Assembly (NCBI GenBank): GCA_022113835.1 | Contig: JAILWY010000008.1 | Span: 6,049,001 to 6,113,000 of the forward strand | Reading direction: 5' to 3' | Source: Atopsyche davidsoni | Taxonomy: Eukaryota > Arthropoda > Insecta > Trichoptera > Hydrobiosidae | DNA: 64,000 nucleotides | Shown here: piece after piece, positions 35,560-50,186 of the stretch | Layout: every line of letters begins with the position of its first letter | Numbering within the stretch: the first letter of the stretch is position 1 | Notes under the pieces: generated by a model | What the model was told of the DNA's origin: nothing | The model's input: only the letters and a program-made list of their open reading frames with translations | Database searches by the model: none | Position numbers and translations under genes: made by a program

Positions 35560-38500
35560 TAAAGGAGGTGATAAAAAATACATCAGTTTTCGATTAAAAA
35601 GTCATTTATAGCATGTTCATAAAATAAAATATATGTCGATTGGCCAAATAAACTAATTTCTAAATGTTTCCTTGAAAAATATCGCACAAAAAAACTATTT
35701 AATTAGTAATTGTCTAACTTTTAAATTTGATCAGAATTTCATCATATTTAGCTTTTTTCATTATTATATGAAGTACTACAAAATAAACCTGGGCCGGTGG
35801 ATAGACATATATGACAGATATATATATATATGTTTTATATAATTATTTTATATAAAGATAGGGTTTTACTTGAGTTTTTAATTATATATTGATCAAAAAA
35901 AATTAAAACTTCAATAATAAAAAATAAAAAAAAACGTTTGAAGTAATCGGCCAAGACTAATTTAAGATAAAAAGAGCCGCGAATAATTACGTATTTGCGT
36001 GCATTGATACGCTATCGGCTATGAAGGAATGTAAAGACTGATTTAGATAAAAACTCTTACGCAATGTTGGCTCTTTTATTTAATGCCATTAATATAGTTT
36101 TTAAAAATACTTTTGTTATAAATCTAACGATTGACCCGTATAGAGTTTGATTTACGATAATGTTTATATATTTAAACTACCAATAATTTATATACACAAA
36201 AGTATTACGAAATAAGCAAAGATAATTTTAAGTATAACACTTACAAAACGGGTACAACTTTTGTATTGAAACCAAAAGGAACCTGTTTATGTAAGATTTA
36301 TAACTAAATTTCACTAAGTTATACTTTCTGATTTATTATACTATATTTGTCGTGCTTCTATGTTAATACATTTGCATCATTAGTTTTATTGTTTTGAAGA
36401 AATATTTATATATAAAATAAAAAAAATCCTCTCTGATGCAATGTATCTGCTATTTCTTGCGTTTTTTTTTCCTACAATAAAATGTGATAAGATACTTTTT
36501 AAAGCATGTAAAACACTTGGACAAAAAGTACTTGGTGGAATTTCGTTTTGGTATTTTTTTTCCTATTCCTAATAAATTAGTTATACAAAATGTTTGAAAT
36601 AACTAATCCCTCAAAAGTTAAGTATAATAAACCTTAAAAAGCTACACAACGATGATTATCCAATAGCGTCTCTTTTGCGTTGTTTTTTTACGTGTGTCGC
36701 AGCAGGTGTAGGCAGCACAGTGTAGCGAGACACCTCAAAAGCCTTATCTATAATTTGAATAGCAAAAATAGGTTGTATATGAAATACCTAATTATGATCA
36801 TAACCCAGTTGGAAATTGAACTATCCGTTGCGACCAGGTGAGGCTGAAGTCGCCAAAAAAGACGGTAGAAATGTTAACCGGTGCAGTCGTTGATTCAGAT
36901 AAAATATATCCAAATATGTTAACTTCTGTCGCCCCTCCCCCCGCCTGGCAGGCACAATATGGTTTCCCGGAAATTGTCGGCCCGTAGCAGGTTACGCGCT
37001 CTTCAGGAAAATTGCTTCGAAATGACATTAGCCCCAAGTCGATCAACTCTCCCGAACGTATATCGACGTTTTTTTTTTTTTTTTTTTTTTTTATAATAAA
37101 CAGAGTGCTCTCAACTACACGCCCTACAGAATAAACAGGGCGATTTCGTGTAATGTATAAAAAAAATAATTTCTTCAAAGACTTTTGTTATTTTTGTGTC
37201 GTTAAAATGTTCAAATCAATTTATGCCGAATTTAGTAAATATGTATATATATATATATATATAATAAAAGCTACACGCCAGCAAAACAAAGTATCCTCTC
37301 CAATGTTCATAATAAAATATAATTAAATTCAAATTCCCAAATCCATAAGCCGCTTTCCGTGTCATATGATTGATCCGTTCATTTAGAAACACCGTGTTGG
37401 TGGCATTTTTTTAAAAAAGCATTTTTATTTTCCCTCGGATCGCTCATCGTCTCGACTATCCAAAACGTTTATCGATGTTCGTTTTAAAAAGCATAGGGTG
37501 GCCATAACTGCCAGCTCGGCTGTGACTTTCAGTAAGTGGATTTTTGTTTAATCTCGAATCGCTCATACGCTGTATTATTTTCAATATCGTTTCAGCTTCA
37601 GCGTGGCATATAAAAAATCCAGCCTGACTTGAGTAAAAAAACAAGCGGGAGTATAAATATTAACGTATAACATAAACAAAACTGATACTCACCTCTTATA
37701 TTGATTTTTTCAAAAATATAGTCAAAGCTCGGATTACGAGTAACTCGGTTTACCAGCGCTTCACAAGACGAGCATTTAAAAAAATATATAAAATCGTTAT
37801 ACGAGCAATATCAATAAAACCTGTAACGGGGTCACCAAGAAAACCCTCAATGCTTTGAGAAAACTGCGGGTGTCCTTGGGGAAGACCTTGGGACCGGAAA
37901 TGAACAAAGACGGTGTTAAAGAACTGGTGGTCGAACATCACCAGGTTCTGATTGACCTGCATCACGAGCAACAGCAAAAGCTTATATGAGAGGTCTCATT
38001 GGAAAACAATGCAAAATAAATGCAACAGTAAAATTTTATAAACGAAAAACCTCTTAAAAATTCTGTACTTAGCTAATCATACTCTCACTTAATCAATGTT
38101 TAAAAAATCATAAATACAAGGTGTTTGACCTGAGCCACTTTTTAGACACGTTGTGCTCAAAGTGTTTTGGCCGGATTCTATTGATCTCCCGTGGTGAAAA
38201 AGGTGGATATTTGTTTTCAGCAATTAAAATGTATTTTTACGAAAATCTGGAGCAAATACAAAGGAATTATTGTACGTTTACATGTTTATTGGGTCGTTAA
38301 TATTCGGGCGATATTTTTATGGCGGCCGAAACAATATATTTCGGTCGACGGTTGCCGATTGAATAATACGAGGAAAAAAATGGCACGTAAATAGAAGTAA
38401 AGGTTGAAAAGCAATCTAATATGGAAAAGGGAGCAGAAAATTGCAGATTCGTGGGTACATTTACAAATATCGACCACGAAGAAGAAACAAGCGAAAAAAA

Positions 38501-40080
38501 AATAACCTACAGAAAAAATTGTTGTATAAAATATTTTTAATGTAGTTGAAGTTTTAATCAATCTAAAAAAATCTATATTTTATTCAAATTAAGAAATTTC
38601 ACTTAAATAAAAAAAAAAAATTAAATATTTATGAGTAATTTAATTTAATAAATGTGTTATTATTTTTTTCGACGTAAGCAGTAACAATATTTAACATACT
38701 TGATATAATTGAATATTTGTTAACCGATAATTACTTAAATCAATCTTTCAGTATTAGAGCATTGTTGTTAATAAGTAATTAATAACATATATTAACCATT
38801 AATTAACAAGCTGTTAAATATGTTACACATTGAATTTTAAACGCGATTTTTTCGATCACTAAGTCAATGTGACGTTTTTGACAAATTGTAGATCATTGCT
38901 CACATTAATTATTTAAAGCATTTAAAAAAAACTGCATATGACTATAACTGAAATCATCGAAACTATTTATTTTTTACCAATACCAGTATGTTGAATTTTA
39001 CTTAATATCCTCAAATTTGTAATAAATTAAATTAAATCAACATCACGCGACCTATGCCCTATCTTTTATCTATTAAAAATACTACTAAATATGGCCGGTA
39101 TTAACGGGCTGTATTCGCCTAGGGAAAGCCCGGGCGGCGCGGCGATATATCCACACTAATTCGTCTTATGCAGTTTCTGAAACATATTTAGATACTCTAT
39201 TATATAGCCAGGAATTAAAATAAAATATGAGTATCATAACACGCATGATTGTATTTACTTAATCATCGAATTGAATTTATCAATTTTGTCGCCAAACAAA
39301 TCTCATTTGTGGGTTCAGATGTGACGCCTAGAAAATTGCATAAAGTAACTTCGCATGGATAACAATCGGATCCAGATAACGACAAAATATGTTAACGCGT
39401 GTAACGATGTCTAAAATAGGTTTTGTTTAATACAAAAATATCCCAATTTCGATCGTATCCGAGCAAAACAAGAAGTGACACGAGTCCTGAGGCGCGGCTC
39501 GGGTCCAGAAATATACCGAATCTTGGCACAACCGCTGACATGTCAACTTTATTACATACTTTTAAAATGTAAAAACGCCTATTAATAAAGTCATGTAATC
39601 TCTTGGCCTGGTTTTTAACTTCTCGGACCATCTTGGGCCCATAAACATGTCAGCGAGCCGTTAAACGACGGCGGGTGACAGCAAATTTAAATCCGTCACG
39701 TTTCCACGTTTTGTCAGTGTTGCTAGTTGAAAAAATTGACAAAATCCTTGTAGCCATAATGTTTTTTTTTTAATTTTATAAAAATAGCAATAAAAAAAAC
39801 TCTTCACCTAAATTAAATGTTAAAATTAAAATACATAAATTAATATTATTGTGATCAACGCTGTTACTAAATAAATATTTATTTAAGCAAAAATCTGACA
39901 TTTGACACATTGACAAATACCCCATTACAAATATTTTTTTTAAGTAATAAAACACAATTATCAGTTCAATATTTTATGTCCAGTCATAAAATAATAATAA
40001 TACAAAACAATATTAATTACGATTATCGATTCACTGGCGTTCCCATTGACTAGGAAGTAAAATATTGTGAGAGTCCACTT
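35560..40080. other. AT-rich region upstream of neprilysin, no supported gene
   Basis: I see a poly(T) run near 37070-37091, a coding-like 190-base segment at 37800-37989 (see findings) and a small GC-rich patch at 39100-39155 ('aaagcccgggcggcgcggcg'). TTTATT at 39888-39893 is a possible poly(A) signal for the glucosylceramidase gene. The rest is AT-rich and unremarkable. Confidence 0.4.
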
Positions 40081-40100
40081 AAACTATTGTAACAATGTCA

Positions 40101-43100
40101 CTAATACACGAGACTCTGCAGAGAGCGTGCCCTCACTTCGATGTGCATGACACCGACTGTAGAGTCCTTAATTGTTATTGTCTGTCTGAGCTCAGTCCTA
40201 AAAAAAATAAAACAAAATACTATTTATTTTAATCATAAATATAACCCGAGGAAAACCCAAAAAATGTAATGGAGAACATTTGTACTAAAATTTTCTACTC
40301 AGAATATGTAAAATTGTTGTATTACCAATTGCATTGCTTGCCTTATATTTATGTATAGTTGACTAATTGTGTTATAAAATACAATTTCTCTTCACAGATT
40401 TTGTGCACTTATTTGCTAAAGTCGGTCTAGTTAAGCTCTCTTTTATTGTTATTATAGGTCGATTTTTATTTTATAATTTTAGCACCCTTGGGTCGAGTAT
40501 ATCAGTACGATCCTCAAAAATGGTTTGATTTGATTTGAGTCCTGCCAGTTTCAATATTGTAATTATATAGATTATTCAATATTTAATATTTGAAAGTTAC
40601 TTACGGGTTATGAAGGATAACAGTCACTCGTCCATCAGGCCTCAGGAAGGCCGTGTGGTCAATATGTCCGTTGAATACGCTGGAAGCAATCCTAATCGAA
40701 TCTCGCGGCAGGAACTTGCTGAAGTGTCCGAGGGCATAGTAAAGAGGTTGCTTCAGGAACTCATTCTGCTTGGGCATGGTGATGATGGGAGCGTCCACGT
40801 AGTTGAAGAACCAGTTGGGGCCGCCCATGCTATCCAGCGCCAGGTTCCAGTCCACCCAGCCTACAGCCCAGTGGTTCAAATCCTACGAGATACAACATCA
40901 AAATTTTGAACAACCGCCAGATTAAGTATTAGCAAGTCCGTTGGACTGTCTGCAAAGAGTGACATGATTAATTCAAATTTTAATATTGATAGACCGAGCA
41001 CAGTAAAAAGAATCTAAAACATATTGTATTGTATTTGTTACAAACCTCCAATATATCTCTGGCATACATTTCCGCTCTTTTCCATGATCCCAATGCCACT
41101 TTCTCTGTTTGCCATGGCTTATCGCCTGAAAAAGAGACAATGATAAAACACCTATTCTACGGGTTGTGGTGCAACATATTGACTACAATGAGACAAGGAG
41201 CTTTCTCAGAGCTGCAGTCCTGCAAAAGGATGAATGGTATATGAAACTTACCGACACAAGCCTCTGTAGCCAGGATAAACAAGTCAGAGTGAAGTTGGTG
41301 AGTTTTGTCCAGGTTCGACGGGGGGATGAAATCATCCCAATACCAGTGCACTGCGACTCCATCTAAATAGTCTGTGGCTCCTGTCTCTGTCATCTGAAAA
41401 TTCCACCATTCTCATGCTTGTGGATGATATCGTAAATTTCGTGAGCTAACAGGCACTTTTTTGAGAGGTGAAGAAAGCGACTTTTATTCTAATGGAATTC
41501 GTTACCCAGTTGATCCACCAAGGAAGGCTGAATCGTTGATCATCGAGAGCCATTATCTTCACTGTTGGATATTGCGAGTTTCTGATTGTCGGGCCAAGGT
41601 TCCTCTTCACCCAATTACCCTGAAAAAACAATACAATTAATTTTTGGTACATATCTGAATCTTAATGTGTAAGAAATTTGAAATGTAATTACTTGTTCAG
41701 TTGGTATCCAACCCAAGGAGTTGAAGGCCATGATAGGGATGATGCCATTGGAAGGTTCATTACCAGTAGAGATTCCCCAGATGTTCATCCCTCTTTTACT
41801 GTATTCATCTATAAATCTGTGGACAGAGAATATTTATTTAATTATTCGCCTATGATGTTCAAAAATCAAGAAAATAAATAATTCATAAAAAAATTAAATA
41901 AATTAATCAATTAAAATAATAATTTTTTGTCTTTAATCAGAAAAAAAGAAGTTATATTAAGTACTTGAGATGGTAGTCAGCCCAAGTCTGGTAGTACTCC
42001 TTCTTCAGTCGACTGGCTCCACCCCAAGCATTGTTGGTCTTCATCCACAGCGGCGGAGACCAGGCCGCAGAGAACAGCAGGACTTCATCTGTGGCCAATG
42101 ATTGAGCACTCTTGATGTATGGAATCTGAAATATACACGTAATATCAGAATGTATGTTTTCTCTCAATTTAATAATATTACAACCTTTTTCAGGCTTACC
42201 TTATAAATAAAGTCTTCTCGTGTCAGAGTAAAGTTGGAAAGATTCACATCATCGACAGGATGTTCATTGTAGGCATATGGATATGTGGAGAAGTCAGTGC
42301 CTCCGATGGGGACTCGCCCCATGTTGTACTCAATACCATTCGATCCATAATAAGTACTTAAAACAAAATAATCATTTATAATATATAAAGTATGATATTT
42401 TAAAATAAATCAATCCCCTAGTAAATCAATGATTTTCATGAAAAAAAAAACAGTACTTTTTCAACTATGCTGTAATAGATATAGAAACAAATTATTTTTA
42501 AGAACTTCATATGATTATATTTTTTACAGCATAATTAAGGCAATATTTAGTTTAAATATCCTAGAGTTAAGAAATTTCTAATGATGAGATGCATCAGTAC
42601 TTGATAAGTCGCCACTGTGCCTCGGTTGAGAGCGATGCAATGTTGAGACCAGCGGAGTCTGTAAAGGCTCCTCCGAAGCCTGTGATGGACTGGTACTTTG
42701 TCTTTCTATTTATGCTCAGCGTTGCAGTGCCTAGAAAAAATAGTCAACCGAATTAACATCATAATAAGAAATCCCATACTAAAATGCACAGGAAAGAAAG
42801 TTTTAGAGTTTAAGTCCTCTACACCACAACTGACAACTGAATGGTAAATATTTACTAAGGCTAAACCACCAAAAAACACCCAAAACCCCTTCTATTGGCT
42901 AATTGCAAATCAGTTGCAAGTTATGATGCTGTGAATGTAGCTTTTTATGGTTTATCATTGACATTTAAAGCTAATTTACCTTTAAAATAGAAAAAAAAAG
43001 TTAATGCAAAACTTTTTTACGTAGAGAAGTGAAGTCAACTATATCAAAGCGGAATTTCAATAAGTTCGTTAAGACTCACTATTTTTAAAACAAGTAATTA

Positions 43101-46100
43101 TCTATTCAAAGTGTGAATTGACAGGAATGGGTCACTTGATAAAATTGACAATAGACATTGTCAATAAATTTAACCAACTGATAAGCACATTATGTATGTA
43201 CAAAAAAATTTAAGTAAAATAAGTGATTATATTTTCTACTAAAATTGGTATGAGCCAAATAGTAGCAACAACAAAAAAAAATATTTTACATGAACAATGA
43301 TTATTTCTTTAAAAATGTTTTTCATAACTATACTTGTATCCATGCTAAGACAGGCTGCTAGATATTTTTTTTATATTTAACTACAAAGAATATTTACATA
43401 TAGCAATATATATTTAGTTAAAAAATATATGACTAAACAAGAGTTATTTGACAAGATTGGTAATATTTAAATGAAATGCCACTTGCTACATGGAATTGGT
43501 AAAGGATGCTTTTCAAACTACCTCAGTCTAAATGAAAACATGATAATATATTATTTAAAAGAACAGGGCAAGAGATTTTTCTTTGTGATTCTTGAATGAA
43601 TCAAAACTATTCATAATGTTTTTTAAATTTATTCTTGTCCATGCACGCCGATGCATTTATAACTTTTATATGTCAAATGTCTGATGTACATTTACATTTT
43701 ACATGAACAATGATTATTTCTTTAAAAATGTTTTTCATAACTATACTTGTATCCATGCTAAGACAGGCTGCTAGATATTTTTTTTATATTTAACTACAAA
43801 GAATATTTACATATAGCAATATATATTTAGTTAAAAAATATATGACTAAACAAGAGTTATTTGACAAGATTGGTAATATTTAAATGAAATGCCACTTGCT
43901 ACATGGAATTGGTAAAGGATGCTTTTCAAACTACCTCAGTCTAAATGAAAACATGATAATATATTATTTAAAAGAACAGGGCAAGAGATTTTTCTTTGTG
44001 ATTCTTGAATGAATCAAAACTATTCATAATGTTTTTTAAATTTATTCTTGTCCATGCACGCCGATGCATTTATAACTTTTATATGTCAAATGTCTGATGT
44101 ACATTTACAACAATAACATATTGATATTAATGCGACTAAGAGATTGCAAAATGTCATTGAATGCAAGAAATACAATCAAAATTAAGAAAATTAGAACCAG
44201 TCGAAGTGACTTGATTTCTAGCATAAATACATAAATTTACTATTAAGAAATACGAGATGGATTGACATACAAAAATCATGTAAACCCATGGGAATAAAGA
44301 AATTTCAACATCACCAGAATAAAATATATATTTACTTACTTGAGCTTTTGTGTTTAAATAAATTAACTAATCTTTCAAAATTTGGTATTTGTCTCCGATT
44401 CCTATTTTGTTGTATGTATCCTGAAGTTTTATTAAACCGCAGCCCGTCCTAAAAAAATTAAACAATATCTTTCACATCTTTTATACTACATATATCATCT
44501 TGTGTTAAAATCTATGGTAGGTAGGCGAACACCTCCAATTGCAATACCGTTAGATGGTCCTTAGTAAAATATATATGCGAGGATGAAAATTGAGACTGGG
44601 ATATAAAAGTCAAGCATAGTTCTTTGCTGGTTCTCATCTCCCTAATTAAACAACTTGAATGCACACGACTTTCTATTTTCTGATCTTATATTAGATAGTA
44701 CATATCAATTTTAACATAAAAACCAATATATGTTCATATATTGAAATCATAAAACCACCTTGTAGTCTAGCGGTAAGTACGAGTAAGAGAAGCAATATTT
44801 CTTAAATGCCATAAAAACTATAAATTAACTTTGTGTTTAAAGAAACCCTTTGATTAAAAATTATTTAAAATAATTGGCATATAGATGACTATGTCAAAGT
44901 ATTATTAAGGTTTATAAGGATAACCATATTTTTGGAATGAAAAAATCAATTAACAACTTTGTAATTTTGGGCATGGGGTGTGTTTTCTCACCAAAGTAGA
45001 CGTGTATAGGATGTACTCTCCATCAGGAGGGGGGGTGATTGGAGAGATCTCATCACAGTACGTGGCATTGCACACGCAGACCACAGAGCTGTGGTTGTAC
45101 TGTCTAGGAATACAGGGGAGGTCGCCAACTAAAACATGAAGTATAATTACCATATAACACAAATCACTTCTTCGTATTGCTGCAATATTGTGGGTTCCTA
45201 CTTAAATAATTTTATATGTTATCTGGATATTATCACATATTCAATAAACATGTATTAGGCACTCATGCAGGCTTATCTATTTATCAGTATATTGTATATC
45301 AAGGCTGCACTTGTCACTTTCATTCAAATCTGGTTCACTCATCTTTAAAATATTATAGTACAATGGAATTTAAGTAAGTACTTTCATAAAAAATGCAATT
45401 TAAAAAAATAACTTGAGTTTACACATACATAATAAAATATCCATCTTTTAATAAATCTTTACATTTATACTTTGCTAAAAAAATGTCTGTTGTGGCATTT
45501 GTAATGTTCGGGAAATAAATAGTAAAAAAATTATTTAAAAAATTATTATGCAAGTAACTTTATCACATAAACGTCAGTAATTACAAATTTGTAAATAATA
45601 ATATTAATCTTTATCGTAATATATGTAGTAAGAAATTATCATGCATTTAATTCCATGACAACATAGTTTATATATAGATTCTTAAACTTGGTATCTGAAT
45701 TGCGAGAGGCAGCTGAATGTTATCTGTATAACTTATTTTTTAGTAAAAATTAATCTTCATTTAAAGATGGCAATCTTATAGAGCACCTGTAGGATGAGCC
45801 ATGTGTATAACAATGTAGATGAAATCTAATTTATAGGCATTGTCATACAGTCAGTTCAACAGAAAAAGCATGCTTTTCCTGAGCATATGTTGAAATGATA
45901 TGCGACATCAGTTATGCAAATACATTATTTTATCACCCATTGCTTGAATAGTCACATGCAGTATCTTAAATCTCAATTTTAAATCAAATTATGTGACATT
46001 CAATATATGATGACATGGTGTAATATAAATAAAATTATGCATCTTGTAATTAAAAAAAATGTCTTTAAAAATATTGCTTAAGTGTGTATAATCAATTTAC

Positions 46101-46229
46101 ATCACACCACAAAATCAACATTACACAACTATGCAAAGATTTTCATAATAAAATATTTAGTAAATTATTCTTACCTGAACTTCCGATAACAGCTGCGAAA
46201 AATAAAAGTGGATAGATCCATGTCTTCAT
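40101..46229 (-). CDS. GBA1: Lysosomal glucosylceramidase, GH30 (527 aa, 12 coding exons)
   Basis: Hydrolyses glucosylceramide to glucose and ceramide in the lysosome. Coding exons, 5' to 3': 46175-46229, 44992-45128, 44340-44448, 42601-42730, 42200-42356, 41965-42125, 41693-41816, 41506-41619, 41252-41393, 41046-41125, 40605-40882, 40101-40197. The 1584 nt stay in phase throughout. Exon 1 is a signal peptide (MKTWIYPLLFFAAVIGSS). Then come the Cys-rich CVCNATYCD start of the mature enzyme, GFGGAFTDSAGLN, and WSPPLWMKTN. STGNEPS carries the acid/base Glu (about residue 270), ATEACVG the nucleophile Glu (about 373), then GWVDWNLALD and GGPNW. Length and order match the family and nothing catalytic is missing, so it should be active. 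Homologue symbol is by family; the 5' UTR exon runs up to 46254. Confidence 0.94.
43284..44109. repeat. Exact 413-bp tandem duplication in a glucosylceramidase intron
   Basis: The block starting 'ttttacatgaacaatgatta' at 43284 is repeated from 43697 with no difference that I could find. Both copies end 'gtctgatgtacatttaca'. It lies wholly inside the intron between 42731 and 44339 and contains no exon. It is either a very recent duplication or an assembly artefact. Confidence 0.9.
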
Positions 46230-46254
46230 TTTTTCTGCATTAAATTTTTTGGTC
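46230..46254 (-). other. 5' UTR part of the first glucosylceramidase coding exon
   Basis: A cag acceptor (minus strand 'gccttttcag') ends at 46255, so the exon starts at 46254, 25 bases before the ATG. Confidence 0.6.
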
Positions 46255-47762
46255 CTGAAAAGGCAATAACACAATAAAGAAGGCGTTATGATTTTAAGAA
46301 CGACACTCAATGAAATTAACAAAAATATAGTTAATGAACCTTGAATATGAGTTGAAGTCTTTTGGTGTGTTTTGGGGGTGGTTTTTATAGATTTATAAAT
46401 TGGGTTGTTTTATATTATATTTTTGCAGCAAAATAAGGCTTAATGTTTCTACAAAATAATTGAGTAGCCAAACAAAACACAATTATATTTACATCATTTT
46501 GATAGTCAGAAACTAATACTTGTATATCAATTTGACTGACGAGACTTATCTCAGGACAAGACAGCTTGCAAAGCTTCACGATCGGACACTATCCATTGTT
46601 TACATTTCAACTCGATCATCGTCATATTTTAGCTGATACGATATGTCATCATTTAAAACGTTATGTCATATTTTAATCGTTTGTGATTTTTATCACAGTT
46701 TTTAAACGTGGAATCATAATATTTAATATCATAAGTTTCCGGTTAGAAATAATACGAAGAGAACTCGCGATGTAAACAAATGAATGCCATTTGTTGAAAA
46801 TGATAATAGACAATAGTAAAGCTACTATTTTATACCATAGACTTTTTTTTTTAATTTAGAGATAAAAATTATTGCTTTATTTATTAGAAGATATTTTTTT
46901 GGAGAAACAAATTTATAAAATTATGCTCAATCAAAAATATTATTTTTTAATCAAACAGAAAATATATTTTTTAATTAAATCATAATTTTTTTTACATATT
47001 ATTAATTCAAACGTAGAAACTAATGGACAGTTAAAGTAATCGGATGAAGAAATTGAAATTAATAAAATATTAATTTTTAAACATATTATGTCAAGTGTTT
47101 CAAATTGTTTTGAAACAATTCATTCGCGAAGAGATAACGAAACAATAACGAAAAATCTAAATATAAACCATTGATACTATTTTTAATCAATCTATTTTTT
47201 TTAAACTTGTCTAACAATTTAAAATTTACGCAAGTAGTTTTTTTTACACTGAATGCATAATACTGAATTAATATTCTCAAAATATCACCTAGAATTGTAA
47301 TGATATGAATGATCATATTTCCAATTTAACTTTGCAATATATACTACACTTTTTGTAACTAATTAGTCTGAAAAACAATATTAGCGAATTGTGTAGAAAT
47401 AGTAATATGACATGATCACATGTAAGTAACAAGTGATTTCAATAATATTTCAATTCGATGCACGTATATGTATCAATGTAACTCTAAATTTCTCTTTCAG
47501 GCAAGAAATGGGTGACAGTAAAACACAAAACACACAACTGTACAGAATAAAATAATACAAACATTTACATATCACAGCCACAAAAATAATAAAAACGATA
47601 AAACTATCAAACAACTAGGCCATCAATTTTGGGTTTACAGCGTTCGCGTGAACGCAATCGGATGTTGTTTGATATGTACTACTGATTAATATGTATTATT
47701 TAATCTACTCGTTTCCGGAAGTGAAGCCGACCGGAGGCTCTGTAGGAGTTGTTTTCACTTAC

Positions 47763-47880
47763 GCTCTCGGGTCTTGCGCGAATGGACGGCACAACGAGAC
47801 TGGACGACTTATCAAGATACACTGACTTAAGTTGACTAAACGCACAGTGGCTTAATTTAATACGCCTTTGGCCATATTAG
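47763..47880 (-). promoter_or_regulatory. Candidate first exon and initiator of the glucosylceramidase gene
   Basis: On the minus strand a GC-richer stretch ends 'cgcaagacccgagagc' followed by a strong gtaagt donor at 47757-47762. About 60 bases upstream, TCAGT (47821-47825) fits the arthropod initiator. Spliced to 46254, this would supply the missing 5' UTR. This is inference from splice signals only. Confidence 0.4.
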
Positions 47881-48409
47881 CAGGCAGTGGCGCGCTTCTA
47901 AATCTCGCATACGTGTGTAATTATTTATTACCGAAGTACACCACTTTCACGAATAAAATATTTTTAATGAATTTTAAATTTTTATTGGTATATACGCCTT
48001 CACGACACATTTAGACAAACACATTGAGTGTTTTTTTTTAAATAGTTTTTCCTAAAAAATTAACGGAAATAAGAGCATTATTAACATATGTCCGTTCGGT
48101 TGTGTCGTAGCGTGTGTAGGCGTCTTTTTTTGCTTATTAGTGGTACACTAACAATATAATATATATTTTTAAACATAGCTAAAATAATCTTGCACGCTAC
48201 TGGTAGCATGATCAGTGATTGAAAAATTGCTGTCTACAGCTTTTTTTTTTGTAAAAAAAAATTATTATTTCTCCTTGATTTATTTTCTGTTCTTGTACAA
48301 CCAAAATAAATAGTTGAAAAATCATTGTATAGCGAATAAAAAAATACGTTAATTGAAGGCAGCCAACATGTATTTAAATCTCCCAGGTATATCGGTTTAA
48401 GGTATGTCT

Positions 48410-48565
48410 TAGGTAGACGAAAGTATTATGTAACCAGTCTGTGATAGCCAGAGGCTGTCGGTTCAAATCCCATCTGTGCAGTAATGGCATGTTCAACTGC
48501 TTTATCGTCACTCGTATTGCTAACGACCGAGAAAAGTGACTTGGGTATAAAAAATCACTTGCAGG
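48410..48565 (+). repeat. tRNA-derived SINE
   Basis: A good B box (GGTTCAAATCC) near 48470, followed by 'catctgtgcagtaatggcatg' and a unique tail. The A box upstream is weak. It shares the post-B-box 'gcagta' word with the copies at 29315 and 53110. Confidence 0.45.
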
Positions 48566-49149
48566 GACATTTAAAAATGTTATAATTTATAGATTAACAT
48601 TATCACTATACACGGCGATTCAATGTTTTTATAATTTTGCAGAAAAATATTTTTTTAATTATTACCAGCGGAAGACCAAGTGATCTGAAAAAGACGAATT
48701 TGTTTATAAACACACATTTGATGAAAGCGTTGAGATGAAGGCATTTTCCTTGTAGGAAAGCACATGAATATAAATAAAACAAACAACACATCGCATTATT
48801 ATTTTAGTAAAAAAAAAAAACAAATATCCGCTTTCACCGGAAAACATCATAAAATAAAAAAGTTGTCCAATGGGTAATATTATTTTGAATATTGTACTGG
48901 TATGCTTTATACATAAATTAAAACTATCACCACATATTATTTTACGATTCTTGGATCAGTTACGTAAAATCGGTCATTAATAATCATGTTAATTTAAGTG
49001 TTCAAAGTACGTGTATTTAACTTGTTTGTCCCTTCTTTGCAAGTGTTCAACGAACCTAATCAGTCAAATACGAATATTAAATTTTTCACCATATCTCAGA
49101 TAGCCACTTCTTAAAGATTACATGGCAGCTGGTTAAATGACAATCGGGA

Positions 49150-49550
49150 TCCTCAGGAAATTAAAGTGAGAATTGAGACAGCATGCAGTACTTACCTACG
49201 TTTAATATTTTGAGGAAAGTATTATGCTCAGGAGGTATATCACCAAAATCTCGCTGGAGATTCACCATCTGCTATGTCGTTTCAGTTCTCTTTTATGGAG
49301 TTGAAGCTTGGACACTCAGGACAGCTACCATGCGAAGAATTAAGGTTACATAGAAGAATCCTTAAAACACCATGAGTTGACCGCTTCACAGATGAGAGAG
49401 ACATGCACAGAATGCGCAAAGAAAGAGAACTCCTGACGATGGTAAAGAAGCGGAATGCCTCCTATATTGGCCACATTTTTTGTAACAGTAAAAATAGCAT
49501 CCTAAAGCTGATTTTCCAAGGAAAAACTGAAGGAAAAAAGGGCACCTAAT
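49150..49550 (+). mobile_element. LINE reverse-transcriptase C-terminal fragment, dead
   Basis: Pieces in different frames read EIKVRIETACSTYL, FTICYVVSVLFYGVEAWTLR, VDRFTDERDMHRMRKEREL and YIGHIF..LKLIFQGKTEGKKG. These are the familiar blocks of the C-terminal region of insect non-LTR 'endonuclease-reverse transcriptase' proteins, in the right order. Several frameshifts and stops make it a pseudogene. The clade (RTE-like or other) was not resolved. Confidence 0.8.
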
Positions 49551-50186
49551 AATATATATTATTGTTGATAATTGGTTTCGTACCCCTTTTTTCGTACCCT
49601 ACAGCGTCCTATTTTGCGTTGTTTACTTAGGCAAAACCATTTTTAAAAAACCCTTAAAATATAGGGACGCTATTGGCTGATTGCAAATCGGTCGCAACAA
49701 AAGCAAATGATTGCTATTAAAAAAAATAAACAATTAACAAAACGAGTGAATTTTTTCACTGATAATATATTTGTGCGTTTGCACTTTAAACCTCTTAAAA
49801 GATAACAAAACTAAGCAGTTTCAATTTAAATAGTTATCGATTATTACTTATCTATTATATAACCATAGGACAATGCCTTCTACTCTACTTCTAACCTACC
49901 TCAATGTAAAATGACTACTCTATTAGTTTACAAACACATTATTAAAATGAAAAAACTTACTTGCTTCGTATTAATTTTCCATCCTCCATTTACATTTCAT
50001 TTACTGAAAAACACTATAAAAACCCACACAATCATATCAATTTTATTTATATGGGAATACACAGGTGACGACACATGGATTGGGGAGAGTAAATAAAATA
50101 TTGTACTTGACATTTTATAAAATTTATGAGAAACACTGCAGGTAAAATATAAATTTATTATTAATTACATCTACTTTAAAAAAGGT
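49551..50186. other. Intergenic, with poly(A) signal for the WD40 gene
   Basis: TTTATT at 50154-50159 (AATAAA on the minus strand) lies about 30 bases past the WD40-gene stop, giving a very short 3' UTR. The 61-codon plus frame at 49911 has no support. Confidence 0.4.
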
